Below, piece by piece: positions 46,276-56,883 of a stretch of DNA of 64,000 bases. Numbering within the stretch: the stretch's first letter is position 1; each line of letters begins with the position of its first letter. A program made the position numbers and the translations under genes. Below the pieces are notes generated by a model. That model searched no databases and was not told the DNA's origin. It was given only the letters and a program-made list of their open reading frames with translations. Source of the stretch: Dendrocalamus latiflorus (Eukaryota; Streptophyta; Magnoliopsida; Poales; Poaceae); NCBI GenBank assembly GCA_017311315.1, contig CM029671.1, positions 20,520,565 to 20,584,564 on the forward strand. Reading direction: 5' to 3'.

Positions 46276-46470
46276 AAAACGGTACTACTGATTTTTCTCC
46301 AAAATTTCAGCAACTTGTTTTGCTTGTTTTGTGGGAGTTTTCATCCTAATCTTCATAGCTTTTATAGTTACTGGAGTGAAGGATTGTTGAATACTTAGAA
46401 AAAATTTTAGGCATCATTCACCCCCTTTGTTGCCGTTTTTGGTCCTACAATTCATGTATGTTCTGCTTGT

Positions 46471-47865
46471 TGAAATATGGTGACTCATATCCTAACCGCA
46501 TGAGGCTTGAAGATGTATGCTACAAGCATTCCTATATTAATCCTAATTGTATTAGGATTACTACTTCTCTATGGAGAACTATGACGTACTATATAAAACC
46601 ATGAGGGGTGATCATAAAGAAACTATTTACTTAGTGGATTACAAGAAGTATACAATTACTTAGTGGATCACAAGAAGTATATTGTTATGAAGGTGGGAAC
46701 GGTTGCATCAGAAATGTATGATGGAGCACATCACACATTGACGAGAGTATAGTATGTTTTCGGCTTAAAGAAAAATCTAATATATGTGTGGTCGCTTGAA
46801 GTCGAAAGTTGTGAGGTATTACTTCGAGATAGAGTCATGCGATGTACTTGCAAAGGGCAGGCAAGCATAAAAAGTATTTAGAGCAATGAACGATATCAAT
46901 AATGGGTAATCTTGAAGATGGAACAACTAATGGGAGGTCTGATAAAAATCTGACTAGAGATGGAAATTGTGTCGTCAACGGTAAGTATTCATATCTCGTC
47001 TGTAGTTATGTGTGGAACTACAAATATAGTTGCAAAATCTAGTAGATGCAAATACGAAAGTGTGACCAGTTAGAAGAAGGAAAATATGGTGCGACTAACC
47101 ACACAGTACTGACGAGCAGTTGAAGTTCGGAGGCAGTATAAACATATGGCATGAAGTGATGTAAGAACAGATGTTGTGATTAACCAAAGTACACGATAAA
47201 AGAGCTCTCAGGTGGAGGGTCTGGACAAACTAGCCTGTACAACGATATACACATTGTGATGATGTGTATAAGTGTCTGTAGTGGGGGCACTCCTAAAGGT
47301 GGGAGTAAAAGGAAAAAAACAAAAAAGTTGGGAGCTGACTTCGAGTGAGTTATTGGAGGAGTACAGTGACTTCAATGAATAATAGTCAAGGTGAAAATTA
47401 TTGAAATATGATAACTCATATCCTACCCCTACTAGAATTTGAAGATGTATGCTACAATGATTTCTATATAAATCCTAATATGATTAAGATTTTTACTTCT
47501 CTTTGGAGGATAACTATGGGGCAATATATAAAACCATGAGGGATAGTCATGGAGGTGCACGAGTAGATTAGATGCTAAGTTATTCTTTAGCACTGGATTC
47601 TTATATAGAGCAAGAATTTGAGGGTACTAAAAGATTCAAGAGAGTTGTAAGAAAGAGTCTTAAAAGGTTTGAGATGATTATGAAAGAGCGATAATCTCTT
47701 TCTCTTTTGCGGTTGTATTTGAGGAATTTGCGGTCAGTTTCGTCAAATCTCTCTTATGTCGTGATTCATCTATTTCATTTTTAATACCATGTACGCTCGT
47801 ATCGTATCTCAAAACTGTGATACAATTTAGTGGCTGTCGTGTATAAGACAAGGCATCAGAGTATA
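46471..47865. mobile_element. Degraded copia-like element with two LTR-like direct repeats
   Basis: TTGAAATATG(G/A)T(G/A)ACTCATATCC at 46471 and 47399 starts two direct repeats similar for about 160 bp, each with a TATATAAAACCATGAGGG box. Between them, a broken plus-strand reading with LTRV.YVFGLKKNL resembles the copia GAG-pre-integrase region. After the second repeat an AAGGCATCAGAGT word near 47850 is close to a primer-binding site. Strongly decayed. Confidence 0.5.
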
Positions 47866-48000
47866 ACAAGGTTAATGGCTTTTGCTGGTACGTTAGTTGC
47901 AACTTTTTTACAGTTTCCCACAAGACGGGATGAAATTTTTTGCTTGTTTGCTGTCCAACCCAACGCCAAGGCTACACAACTATCAGGACAAAACAAAAAT

Positions 48001-48078
48001 CCTCAAACCAAAATTCTTATTTGATTTCCCTTACAATCCTCAAACCAAAATTCTTATTTGATTTCCCTTACAATCCTC
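48001..48078. repeat. 37-bp tandem duplication
   Basis: CCTCAAACCAAAATTC...CTTACAAT occurs at 48001 and 48038 without visible difference, with a third start at 48075. It lies about 200 bp beyond the APR stop codon, probably in or near its 3' UTR. Confidence 0.9.
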
Positions 48079-48277
48079 AGTTATTACTAGCTACAGGTAC
48101 ACACACAAATCCCCTCTGGAGGGCTTCAGGCCTGCGATACGCTGTAATCACCTGCAACAAATGCTACAGATGCAGTCACTGCATCTGAACCCATCTCTCC
48201 CTTTGAACCCTTCCTCTCCCTAAATACAATTTCTAGACGCCAGCACCATCAGGAGAACGATGGTTCTCTCTGATCAC

Positions 48278-51200
48278 TCATCGGAGACTGTTCACGAAGG
48301 CGAGGAGCGACTCGACGTCCCTCTTCTCCGACGGGTACTTGATGGGCCTGGAGGTGCAGCTCGGGAAGAGGAGGATCGTCGGGAAGCTCTGCAGCTGCAG
48401 CTCCGCCTGCGCGAACGGCTTCTGCTCGCCGTCGGCGCGGAACTTGGCCACCTTCACGCCCGAGACGCTCAGCTTCTCGGCCAGCTCAACGTAGGACGCC
48501 TCCATCGCCTGCACGACACGGCACATCCCAAGATCGATTCAGCAACCATGTATGTGTCTGATGCAAGTGGAAAACTCCCGTGTGGTTGTGAACTTGGCGG
48601 ACGTACCTGGCAGAACGGGCACCAGGGAGCGTAGAGGACGACGAGCCACGGCATGGAGCGGTTCTCGAGCCGCAGGAGGTTCTCGATCCCAGTCCTGGTG
48701 AGGTTGACAACGGCCTGGCTCTGGAAGATGTCCGGGGCGCCGGCGCCGGCGGAGCCGTTGCCGTTAACGCCCACCTTGGGTGCCTGGCCTTCTTTATCGA
48801 TGTTGCCCTTGTGGAGGCCGCACTCCTTGGCCTTGGCGTCCTCCCACCACCACCTCCCTTCCCTCTCGTGCTGCCCCGGCAAGACCGGCCTGGTGCACGG
48901 CTCGCACCCAATGGAGACGTAACCCTGAAAGAGACAGTTCAATGCACAGTGGTCAATTACATACGCATCAAAATAATTGAGATAAAGAAAAACCTAAATT
49001 GCTACTGTACAGTATTATTTAAGACTGCAAAGATGTTTTAGTTTGTGAGCATACTACTATATACAATCGATGCAACATTTTCTTGCTCGTGTAATGAAAG
49101 GTTGGCAGGTAGAATTGAAGGCACGATGGAAACAGAACTGCAATATATTGCACTTACTTGAGCATGCAGGGAGTTCACAGGGACATCCATGGTCCTGAGG
49201 AAGGTCCAGATATCCTTGCCATCCACATTGGCAACGGGGTTCCACTTTATCAAACTCCCAGCTCCACCATCTAGCCCTTCAAAAGACGGATCAACCTGCA
49301 CATACACCAATCATCGAAGGTACAATCAGGCATCAGAACATGGACTCCATAGATTCATTCCAGTGCAATGCAACCAATGTCGACTGCTACTGGTTCATGA
49401 ACAAACGTACCTGAACGACAGGGATGCTTGCCCTGGTTCCAGGGGACTGGTCCTTCCTCTGCCCGGTGATCCAGGCCTTGAGGCCCTTGAGGGCCCTCCT
49501 GAGGGGCCGCACCTTCCTCACCCTGCAGCACTCCTGGTGGCCGTCCTCGTAGAATGAGAAGAGGCCCTTGCTCCTCACCAGGGCCTGCACCTCGCCGGCG
49601 TCGGGGAACATGTACTCGATGTGGATGCCGTAGTGCTTCTCCACCTTGTCGAAGAGCTGGTAAGTCTCCGGGTTCAGCCTCCCCGTGTCGAGGCTGAACA
49701 CCCTGAAGGGGCGCCCCGTCAGCTTCGCGTATTCGATCAGCGCCACGTCCTCCGCACCGCTGCGCATGCAAGAGCGGTTGACATCGGTGAAATGCTCCAA
49801 AGTTCCTTCTTGTAAGATGATGATAGGTTTGCCGATGTTCAAATATACTAATTTCAGTTGCTTTTGGGGTATCTGACATCACACCAAATGTACAGTCATG
49901 CCTTTCTTCTTCTTCTGAAGGATTACCGTACATGCTTTTGCACTATATGCGTGATACACCATAACAAGCGGGTGAGGCGAGGCTATTTGATTGTTGGCAC
50001 AAGTAAGATCACACCAAAAATCAGCAATCCTACAAACTTGTTACCTACACGACGGGGTTCCAAGTTGCGTACACGACGGGATTCAAGTTGCGTTTTACAC
50101 TTCCTCTTCTCCTTTCAGAAGTTGCTAGTTAGTAGTACTAAGAGCAGATAAATTATTCGTGTTGTTCCCGGCTTTTATCAAAAGCAAGCGTCAAGGAATC
50201 TATTGTGTGCCGCTGTCGATTTTTTGACCATATTCTAAACGACTTCTGTTTTCAGTTTTTAGCTCTTAGAATCTGGATTATGAAGAAAGTAACTTTTTAA
50301 AATAATTTCTATAAATTATTTATAAAAATCACTATAACCATTTTGAACTGAATAACTTTTTAACAATATCACTTAGGCCCTGTTTGGAATGCGGGGATTT
50401 TTCCCGATTTCTGCGGGAATTGAACTGTTTCCTGCAAAATTCCTGTGAAATTCCTCTGTTCCAAACAGACCCTTAAAAAACTAAAATCTATAGAAAAACT
50501 ACCACACGTTTAAACAGATCCTTCGACGCCACAGCTTTTTCCCCTGTTCCGTTGGCCAGACAAACACCGATCGTGTCCGCTTGTGCGTGGTTGGTGGGCC
50601 ATGATTCTAGCTCTGGTCCAAGCCTAGTCTTGACAGCAGATCCAATGAACCTAGACACGCTCCCAATATTGTTCACCCGTCCAGATACATTGAACCAGGT
50701 AATAGACGGGTTTGCTGCCGACCCGACCCATTTATAATTCCATTATTACCTAATCAAAAATTAAATCGTGAAACTAGGAACTAGGCGCCAAGAGCATCAA
50801 CAGCCAGTATCATACATGAACTGGAATATCAACTAATGTTAACGTTGCTGGCCCGCTTGTCAGTGGTGGGATGATACCATGATGCCGCGGGCACCAGGGA
50901 CCTAAACCAGTCCACCATGAGCCAAGCAGGAAGAGCCTTACGGCAACGTGAATAAACGGGTGCATCCGAAACCCGGTAGTACACAAAGTCTACGAGGCAT
51001 GAGCTCTGCGTGTGAGCGTCTCACCTGAAGGCGATGGCGATTTCGGATCCAAACATGGCGAGCGCCCGATCCATGATCTCCAGCGGGGACGCGCCCTGCA
51101 GCTCCTGCGCCAGGGCCTCGTAGTCCACGGACGCGGGGGCGGCGGTGGCGGATGCCTCCTCCGCCCCGGGCACGGCCGGCGCCGAGGCCGCGGAGGCGGA

Positions 51201-51692
51201 CACCGGCTGCCTCGCGGGCTCCGCCGCGCGCAGCGGGCGCACGGCCCTCGCGCGCTGGCCCCTCGCCGGGGCCGCGACCACCTGCTGCCTCCCGGCTCCA
51301 ATCCTCGCGGCTGCACGGCCAAAACAGGGAGGAATTTTAGACGAATTGATTCTTACGGCAGATGCGGATGAATTCCTACATTTCACAGGGAGAAACCCGG
51401 ATGCTTCGAGAGCATTCTCACGGAATGCACGAACAGACGGCAAAAATTGCCAAATTCAAACAGATATTTCCCAAATATCTGGACGAAATGGGACCAAATG
51501 ACCATATCAAAGGAATCCTCAAGCTTCGAAACCGAGAAATTTCCCACTAAACCCTCGAATTCGACTAAAATGTTTCCAAAAAAAACCACGAAACCGGACA
51601 CCAGGGACCCGAGCTCAAGAGCAAGAATCCTCACCTTTGAGATCGCGGAGGGCGACCGAGTGCGACGAGATGGAAGCGGTAGCGGCAGCCAT
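48278..51692 (-). CDS. APR1: Adenosine 5'-phosphosulfate (APS) reductase, plastid
   Basis: Six exons in transcript order: 51635-51692, 51025-51310, 49411-49759, 49158-49295, 48607-48924, 48278-48508. All introns are GT-AG with consistent phases, giving 459 aa. The enzyme reduces APS to sulfite with glutathione, a key step of sulfate assimilation in plastids. Residues 1 to about 75 are Ala/Ser/Arg-rich, a plastid transit peptide. The reductase domain (about 95-330) has the iron-sulfur cysteines CC (192-193) and CX2C (284, 287) and the catalytic Cys312 in KECGLH. The C-terminal thioredoxin/glutaredoxin-like domain carries WCPFC (378-382). This fusion is diagnostic of plant APR. All catalytic residues are intact. 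A Tourist MITE lies in intron 2. Family certain; the gene number rests on remembered gene order. Confidence 0.95.
50376..50472. mobile_element. 97-bp Tourist-like MITE in APR intron 2
   Basis: Ends GGCCCTGTTTGGAA and (inverted) GGGTCTGTTTGGAA, exact 3-bp duplication TTA (50373-50375, 50473-50475). Small PIF/Harbinger-type foldback within the intron between exons 2 and 3 of the APS reductase gene. Confidence 0.85.
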
Positions 51693-51819
51693 TGATGAGC
51701 TCCGAATCCCTGCTCCCCCCTCAAATTCCCAGGGATATTTCTCCGAGGAGCAAGAGCAAATGTGTTGTGTTTTTACTCCTGCGTTTTCCTGTGGCGAACG
51801 GGGCATCGGGGGCGGGGTG

Positions 51820-51826
51820 GTTATAG
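51820..51826 (-). promoter_or_regulatory. Candidate TATA box of the APS reductase gene
   Basis: Minus-strand GCTATAAC lies about 130 bp upstream of the ATG at 51692, predicting a leader of about 100 nt. GC-rich boxes (CCCCGCCCCC) follow directly. Confidence 0.45.
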
Positions 51827-51829
51827 CTC

Positions 51830-52279
51830 GGGCGGGAGGCTGGGTTCGTTGAACCTGGACGGGTTCCGGGAACGGCAGCCGTGGGGACACGTGTCAGGGT
51901 CCCGTTGGCCGGGCGCGCACGAGGCACCCTGGCCGATCGAAGGCTCGAAGCAGTGGCGTCACTTGGCGCCGCCGAAGGGACCACCCGGGTGGGCGCCACA
52001 TGGCAGCGGGCCTGACACGGGGGAGCTGAGCTGGCTGGCTGTGTGGCTGCCTCGCTCCGGTTACTGCCGTCTACCTCACGTGCCATGTGTACCTTACGCT
52101 TAAACTAGGGCACTGATGATTCTTTCGGATAACCAAAAATGTCGATTAGAGATTACTCTATCCGTGCCGTAATATAAGTTTGACATACGTATTTAGAAAT
52201 ACACTATTTAAATAATGTTATAAAAAATTAGACCATATTTATCTTTAATAGAAAGAGTAGTATTATATCTATTTAATAA
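51830..52279. other. APR upstream region, no gene
   Basis: GC-rich to about 52080, then AT-rich with a Stowaway-like terminus (TACTCTATCCGTGCCGTAATATAAG-type, from about 52153). No coding content recognised. Confidence 0.45.
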
Positions 52280-52452
52280 TCATTACTATTATAAAAGAAC
52301 GAGTTAGTGGTTGCATGCCCTTTTTCCTCCAACCACTCTATTCTCAACTTCTCATCTCTTCACTTTTCAACTGATCAGAGTAACCATCTTCTATAGCATG
52401 ATTATGTATATATCCAATAAATTTCGTTACAACACACGAACAGGTGACTAGT
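52280..52452. repeat. Dispersed repeat, copy 1 (Helitron-like 3' end?)
   Basis: CATTACTATTATAA(A/G)AGAACGAGTT ... TTCGTTACAACACACGA ... GACTAGTA. A similar copy lies at 52652-52828. The CGTTACAACACACG..CTAGT tail resembles rice Helitron 3' termini (hairpin then CTAG), but the hairpin is degenerate. Confidence 0.5.
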
Positions 52453-52651
52453 AGCAACTATATATTTCTGGAAGGACAGCAGAGCAAACCGTTGCAGCTA
52501 ATGGTAAAAGTCGCCCCTAATTTTAGATTAGTAGTACCATCTGCCATTGTAATAGCTAGAACCCTTCACCTCATCACGTGTGCTTAGCTAGCGTTTTGTA
52601 CGTAATACTCGTATTGTTCTTCGTCATGACCTTGAGTGCGCCTGTTATTTA

Positions 52652-52828
52652 TCATTACTATTATAAGAGAACGAGTTGGTGGTTGTACGTCCATTCTCCT
52701 TTAACCGCTCTATTCTCTCAACTTCTTACCATTCTCTATTTTCCAATCGATCAGAGTAACTCTCTTCTATAGCACGATTTTCTATACATTCAATGAGTTC
52801 CGTTACAACACACGAGTACGTAACTAGT
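52652..52828. repeat. Dispersed repeat, copy 2
   Basis: Direct repeat of 52280-52452 at roughly 80% identity by eye, same orientation, about 200 bp apart, ending TAACTAGTTT. Confidence 0.6.
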
Positions 52829-52941
52829 TTAACTAAAATAAGAAAAAGACGGCTCAATCCAACTTGATTAGGGTCTGACTTAGCTGGATCATAATGCTGT
52901 TGACTTTCTTGATGGCCTCTTTGAAATCTAGCCCAATCTAT

Positions 52942-53181
52942 GGGCTATTTTTTTAGCTGAGGCTTATAGATTTTAGCTGTGGTTTGTGGCTTTTGAGCTA
53001 TTCGTACGAGAGATTACAGAGTAACAAAAACTTAAATGTGGTTTTTGCCGATACAAATGAAGTCGGTACAGTATGTACTACAATTAACTAGTAGACCCTA
53101 TATTAAAAAGATACTTCATTTAAAACTAATTACTATAAAAAAATCAAAAACAGAAATCAAAAGTTGAAAAAGAACATGACC
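52942..53181. mobile_element. Tourist-like MITE, family M copy 2
   Basis: 240 bp, ends GGGCTATTTTTTTAGCTG and (inverted) GGTCATGTTCTTTTTC, exact 3-bp duplication TAT (52939-52941, 53182-53184). Shares GATTACAGAGTAACAAAAAC, GGTACAGTATGTACTA and AACTAGTAGACCCTAT with copy 1. Confidence 0.83.
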
Positions 53182-53184
53182 TAT

Positions 53185-54379
53185 ATTATTTCGCTCAGGC
53201 CTAATTTACACCTTCACCGGCTTTCTCTGAAATCACGAGTAAGGTTCTTGTACTATATCGTTTTCGCGTTGGTATGATCAGATGGTAGAATTACGATAGG
53301 ACATTGCTTTGAAAACCGTGCTTCTAAAGTTTAGAAGATCTAGACCACTAATTTATAATTGTGATACTATGCTGGATAAAATATCGAAACAGTATAGATC
53401 CCGGTCAAAACAGTTTATCTTGGAAGCTGTTTGAAAGCGTTGGTTCCTTAACGAGGTTTTTTTTCTACTTTTTTTTATTTTGTATTGTCTAAGAAGATAT
53501 AATATTTTCTATTCTTCTTTCTTTATTTTCTTTAATTGAACTGTTCAGTCAAAAAAGCTAACACTCATTATAGTATTTATTTTAATCAACAGACACAGTT
53601 AAAAATTATCAGAAAAAAGAGCTTTAAACAGAGCCGTAGTCTGCAGGATCACGCAGTCGTAATATCCTACGATAATCATATTGATATCATGACAGCAATT
53701 ATGGCTTCCGACACGATTTTATAACCTCACAAATCTCTAGAACAAAAGGTTTCGCAACCTCGCAAATTACGGCCTAATATACCCTGCATTCTTCTTGCGC
53801 TTCCATCTCACGTACAAAAACCTTGAACGTCCGCACTGTTGCTAGATATCGCTGAGCGCATTTTCACTTTTCATTCTACACAAGCAACGCCTATCAGCAC
53901 TTACATACAGTCTGACGCCATCGGAGTCACCGATTGCGATACCGATCGGTGGCGTGCCGTCACGAACCAGAACATCATTCTTAGCAGGCGGGCGCGCACT
54001 AATCAGAAGAACCTGACGCGAAGATTCGCAGCTTCGCTTGTGCGCGCGGACGGCTGGCTGGAGCCGCGCGCCTTTGTCGTCGTCGCCGAAGTCAAAGTTT
54101 AGCAGCTAGATAAGTAAAAGAATCCAGGATACATCTCGATCATTTCCCTGTGGATGTAAGGGTTTAGGCTTTTCGTATGTTCTAAAAGTAAAAAATCTTA
54201 AGTCTATAAAAATAAATAGATGGCTTTTAACTAGGATTTTCAAAAGTCATAAATTACTTTATAACTATAACCCAAAAGACATTAAGGAGGTGTTTATTTT
54301 GGTTTTTGCAGATTCGGAATAGGCATTGCCACTCAACTTCGTGGAAATTACCCACCAATATCATTGTTCATAGGCATAG
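53185..54379. other. Intergenic, no gene recognised
   Basis: AT-rich with T-runs (53455-53480) and a GC-richer segment (53830-54110) carrying an 87-codon frame without a recognisable domain. Confidence 0.4.
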
Positions 54380-55215
54380 GTTCACTTTTGGCCTCAACTT
54401 ATACCCCGAGTCCAATTGACACCATCAACTACAAAACTATTTATTTTACACCAATCAACTATCGAAACCAAAGTAAATCACCCCCTCATTCTAAACCACC
54501 TCGGTTTGGATGATGTGGCATCCACATGTTACTGTTTTTTGACACATAAGCTCATTTTTGATGATATTGCAACCACATGTACAACCAAAACAAAAAAAAA
54601 GTTTGGGACCCACTGATAAGAGAATTTGGTCCGATCTTCCGATGAGAATGATAACTACGATTATTTGATATGACGTTAACGACGAGGCTACTTGACCAAA
54701 ACGACCAAGTCCGTTCTGCAATCGCTACACCACACCCTTGTCGTTACCAATCGTGTCCAACATGGATGACCTTTTCCGCAAGCAATCGAAAATCAAGCAA
54801 GAAAGAAATAAACACGATCTGAATTTGTGAATGAAATATAAAGTTTCATTAAACAATGAAGAGACCTGAAGTCATCGTAGTTGGTTTAGTCGACACAAGT
54901 ACACAACGTTTTTTGAACAAAAATCAATCTAAATAAGCCTAAACCCAAAAAGCAGTGTCGCTGGCAGGTTTTATGGTGCTAGGGACGTGGGGAGGCACGT
55001 CCATGAGAGTGGGGGAACATCCCACTATAACTCTCTAATCGAGCTCAAATTGATACAAGGCTCAGGGCCTAGGTTTGAAACTGATTCAGAATTATTTTGT
55101 AGTTTACACCATGCTCAGATAGAGTTTTGAGGTAAGACTAGAACCATTGGAAAGAGGACGTCAAGAGCTTTCCAACAAGTCTAAAATCACCTCATTTGAA
55201 ATCCGTATGCATTTT

Positions 55216-55550
55216 CTATGCTTGTTTGAAGTTAATGCTGTCTCCGGAGGCCGAATTGGATTGCAGAATATGCCCAGCTTCCATTCTTGGTTGTCCTAGC
55301 CTCAAAGTGATGTGGTGACCTCTGATATTCATCCCAAGTGCATCCGTGACTCCATGTGCCCTTCCTTGGTCCTTGCCCATGTTCTTAAGCACAATCACAT
55401 CACATGTATCAAGCAGCAACTCATTCTCAAAAGCTGGATTATACAAGCCTAGGAACGAGCTCACCTGATAATTCAACTGTCGTGTGCACGCCCTCATCAT
55501 AGCTCCTTGCCTATCATCTTGTGGATGAGTATTGTGTGTATCTAAGGAAG
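55216..55550 (-). pseudogene. Ty3/gypsy polyprotein 3'-end fragment
   Basis: The minus-strand reading contains RACTRQLNYQVSSFLG and LLLDTCDVIVLKNMG, resembling the tail of rice gypsy pol frames (R-A-R-Q-L-N-hydrophobic box). No protease, RT or integrase remains. It lies inside the long-TIR element, so it was either inserted into or captured by it. Confidence 0.5.
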
Positions 55551-55855
55551 TGGTGTTCTCATCACCCACATGCCATCCCCTTATCCCCTTTCTTCTTCCT
55601 CCCCTCTTACCCATCTTTCTCTTCTCTCTCTCATCCTTAGAGTCATTCATGCCACAACCGGTGTGGGCGCTACTGGGTGGCCCCACCATCTCCTTGTTAT
55701 CGAGGAGGACGACAACAACGGTGGTGTACTCCTCGACGAAGACAGTGACAGGAGTGGAGGCGGGATGATCGGATCTGGTGCCGGCGGGGCGACGGTGTAC
55801 GAATTCGGTGACCTGGCAACGGTGCAAAATTCTGGTACTGGTTGCTCATGGAAGC

Positions 55856-55886
55856 ACCATGAAGAAGAAGAAGAAGAAGAAGAAGA
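55856..55886. repeat. (GAA)n microsatellite
   Basis: Ten AAG/GAA units in a row. Confidence 0.9.
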
Positions 55887-56883
55887 AGGCCAAGAACCGT
55901 TGGCCCTTTTCGTAGCCTCTGATGCGGAAGCTGAGGTCGATGCTGGTGCCGACTATGTGGAAGGCGATGCACCATCGCCACCGCAATTAGTACTTAGTAA
56001 CCTCTTCCAATGCCGCCATCCCCAATTCCCACCTTCCTAAAAAATTCACCCTCTTCGCTGATATTTTTTCAATTTGGTTACTCTCCTGCCTCCCTCACAT
56101 AACTACAATTCTAATGCTCCTTTCCTCTCTTCTTCTTCCAAGCTAGCGCCACTCTGCCGTGCGTTCCTGCACTGACGCTGCCACCACTCACGCCCATCCG
56201 ATGTTGTAGTGCATCCTCATCCTCACCACCCATGTCACCACGATGGCCTCAACCTCCTAAACACTATCGCACCCTCACTTGAGCCGCCCCATCGCTAGAA
56301 ACTGTCGACATTGAGGTCCTCGTTGGTGCCATGGGAGCTACCAATGCCGCCCCTCCTCGAAGCTTCTTTAGCCAAGCGCCACCACAAATGGACTCCTCTC
56401 ATCGGCATGATGCTTGTGCGCACGCTATCTTCTCCTTCCTCGGCGTTAGAGCTCTGCCGTCGACTGCGCCCGCTTGCCCTATTTTGGCCCAACACTAAGG
56501 CCCATGATAGGAGCCATTCCGAGCCAGTTGATGGTGGCCATTGCGGGAGAGCTCAACGTCGATGGCGATCTGCTCAGAATAGAGGGAGAGGAAGAGAAAT
56601 AGAGTAGGGGAGAGAGGGGGAGAAAGAAGAAAAGGGATGGGAGGATGGCATGTGGGTCCCAATTTTTTTATTTTATCTATACACGTGGCTGTCATATCAT
56701 CAAAAATAAGCTTATGTGTCAAAATTCAATGACACTTGGACGCCACGTCATTCAAAACCGGGGTAGTTTAGGGCGAGGGGGTGATTTGCTTTGGTTTCAA
56801 TACTCGAGAGGTGTAAAGTGAGTGGTTTCGTAGTTGATAGTATAAATTGAACTCAAGGCATAAGTTGAGGGGCTAAAAGTGGA

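Larger units (their letters stand above)
44975..46449 (+). mobile_element. LTR B, related to LTR A, truncated or solo
   Basis: Its 3' end CATCATTCACCCCC..TGTTGCCGTTTTTGGTCCTACA parallels the end of LTR A, and its left part (GGGGTATTTTGGTAAATTGC) parallels 41574-41595 of LTR A. It has a CTATATAAGAGG promoter-like box (45232-45243). No primer-binding site follows, so the internal region is gone. A hAT-like element lies inside. Confidence 0.55.
54380..56883. mobile_element. 2.5-kb long-terminal-inverted-repeat element (MULE-like)
   Basis: The left about 235 bp (54380-54612) and the right about 240 bp (56645-56883) are inverted copies: both run through CACTTTT(G/A)GCC, CTATCAACTAC/CATCAACTAC, CAAAG(T/C)AAATCACCCCCTC, TTTTGACACATAAGCT(C/T)ATTTTTGATGATAT and TTGGGACCCAC. 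Long TIRs without subterminal oligomers suggest a Mutator-like element, but no 9-bp duplication is intact. The inside holds a gypsy-derived fragment, a GAA microsatellite and a GC-richer coding-looking block (55600-56600). Confidence 0.7.
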
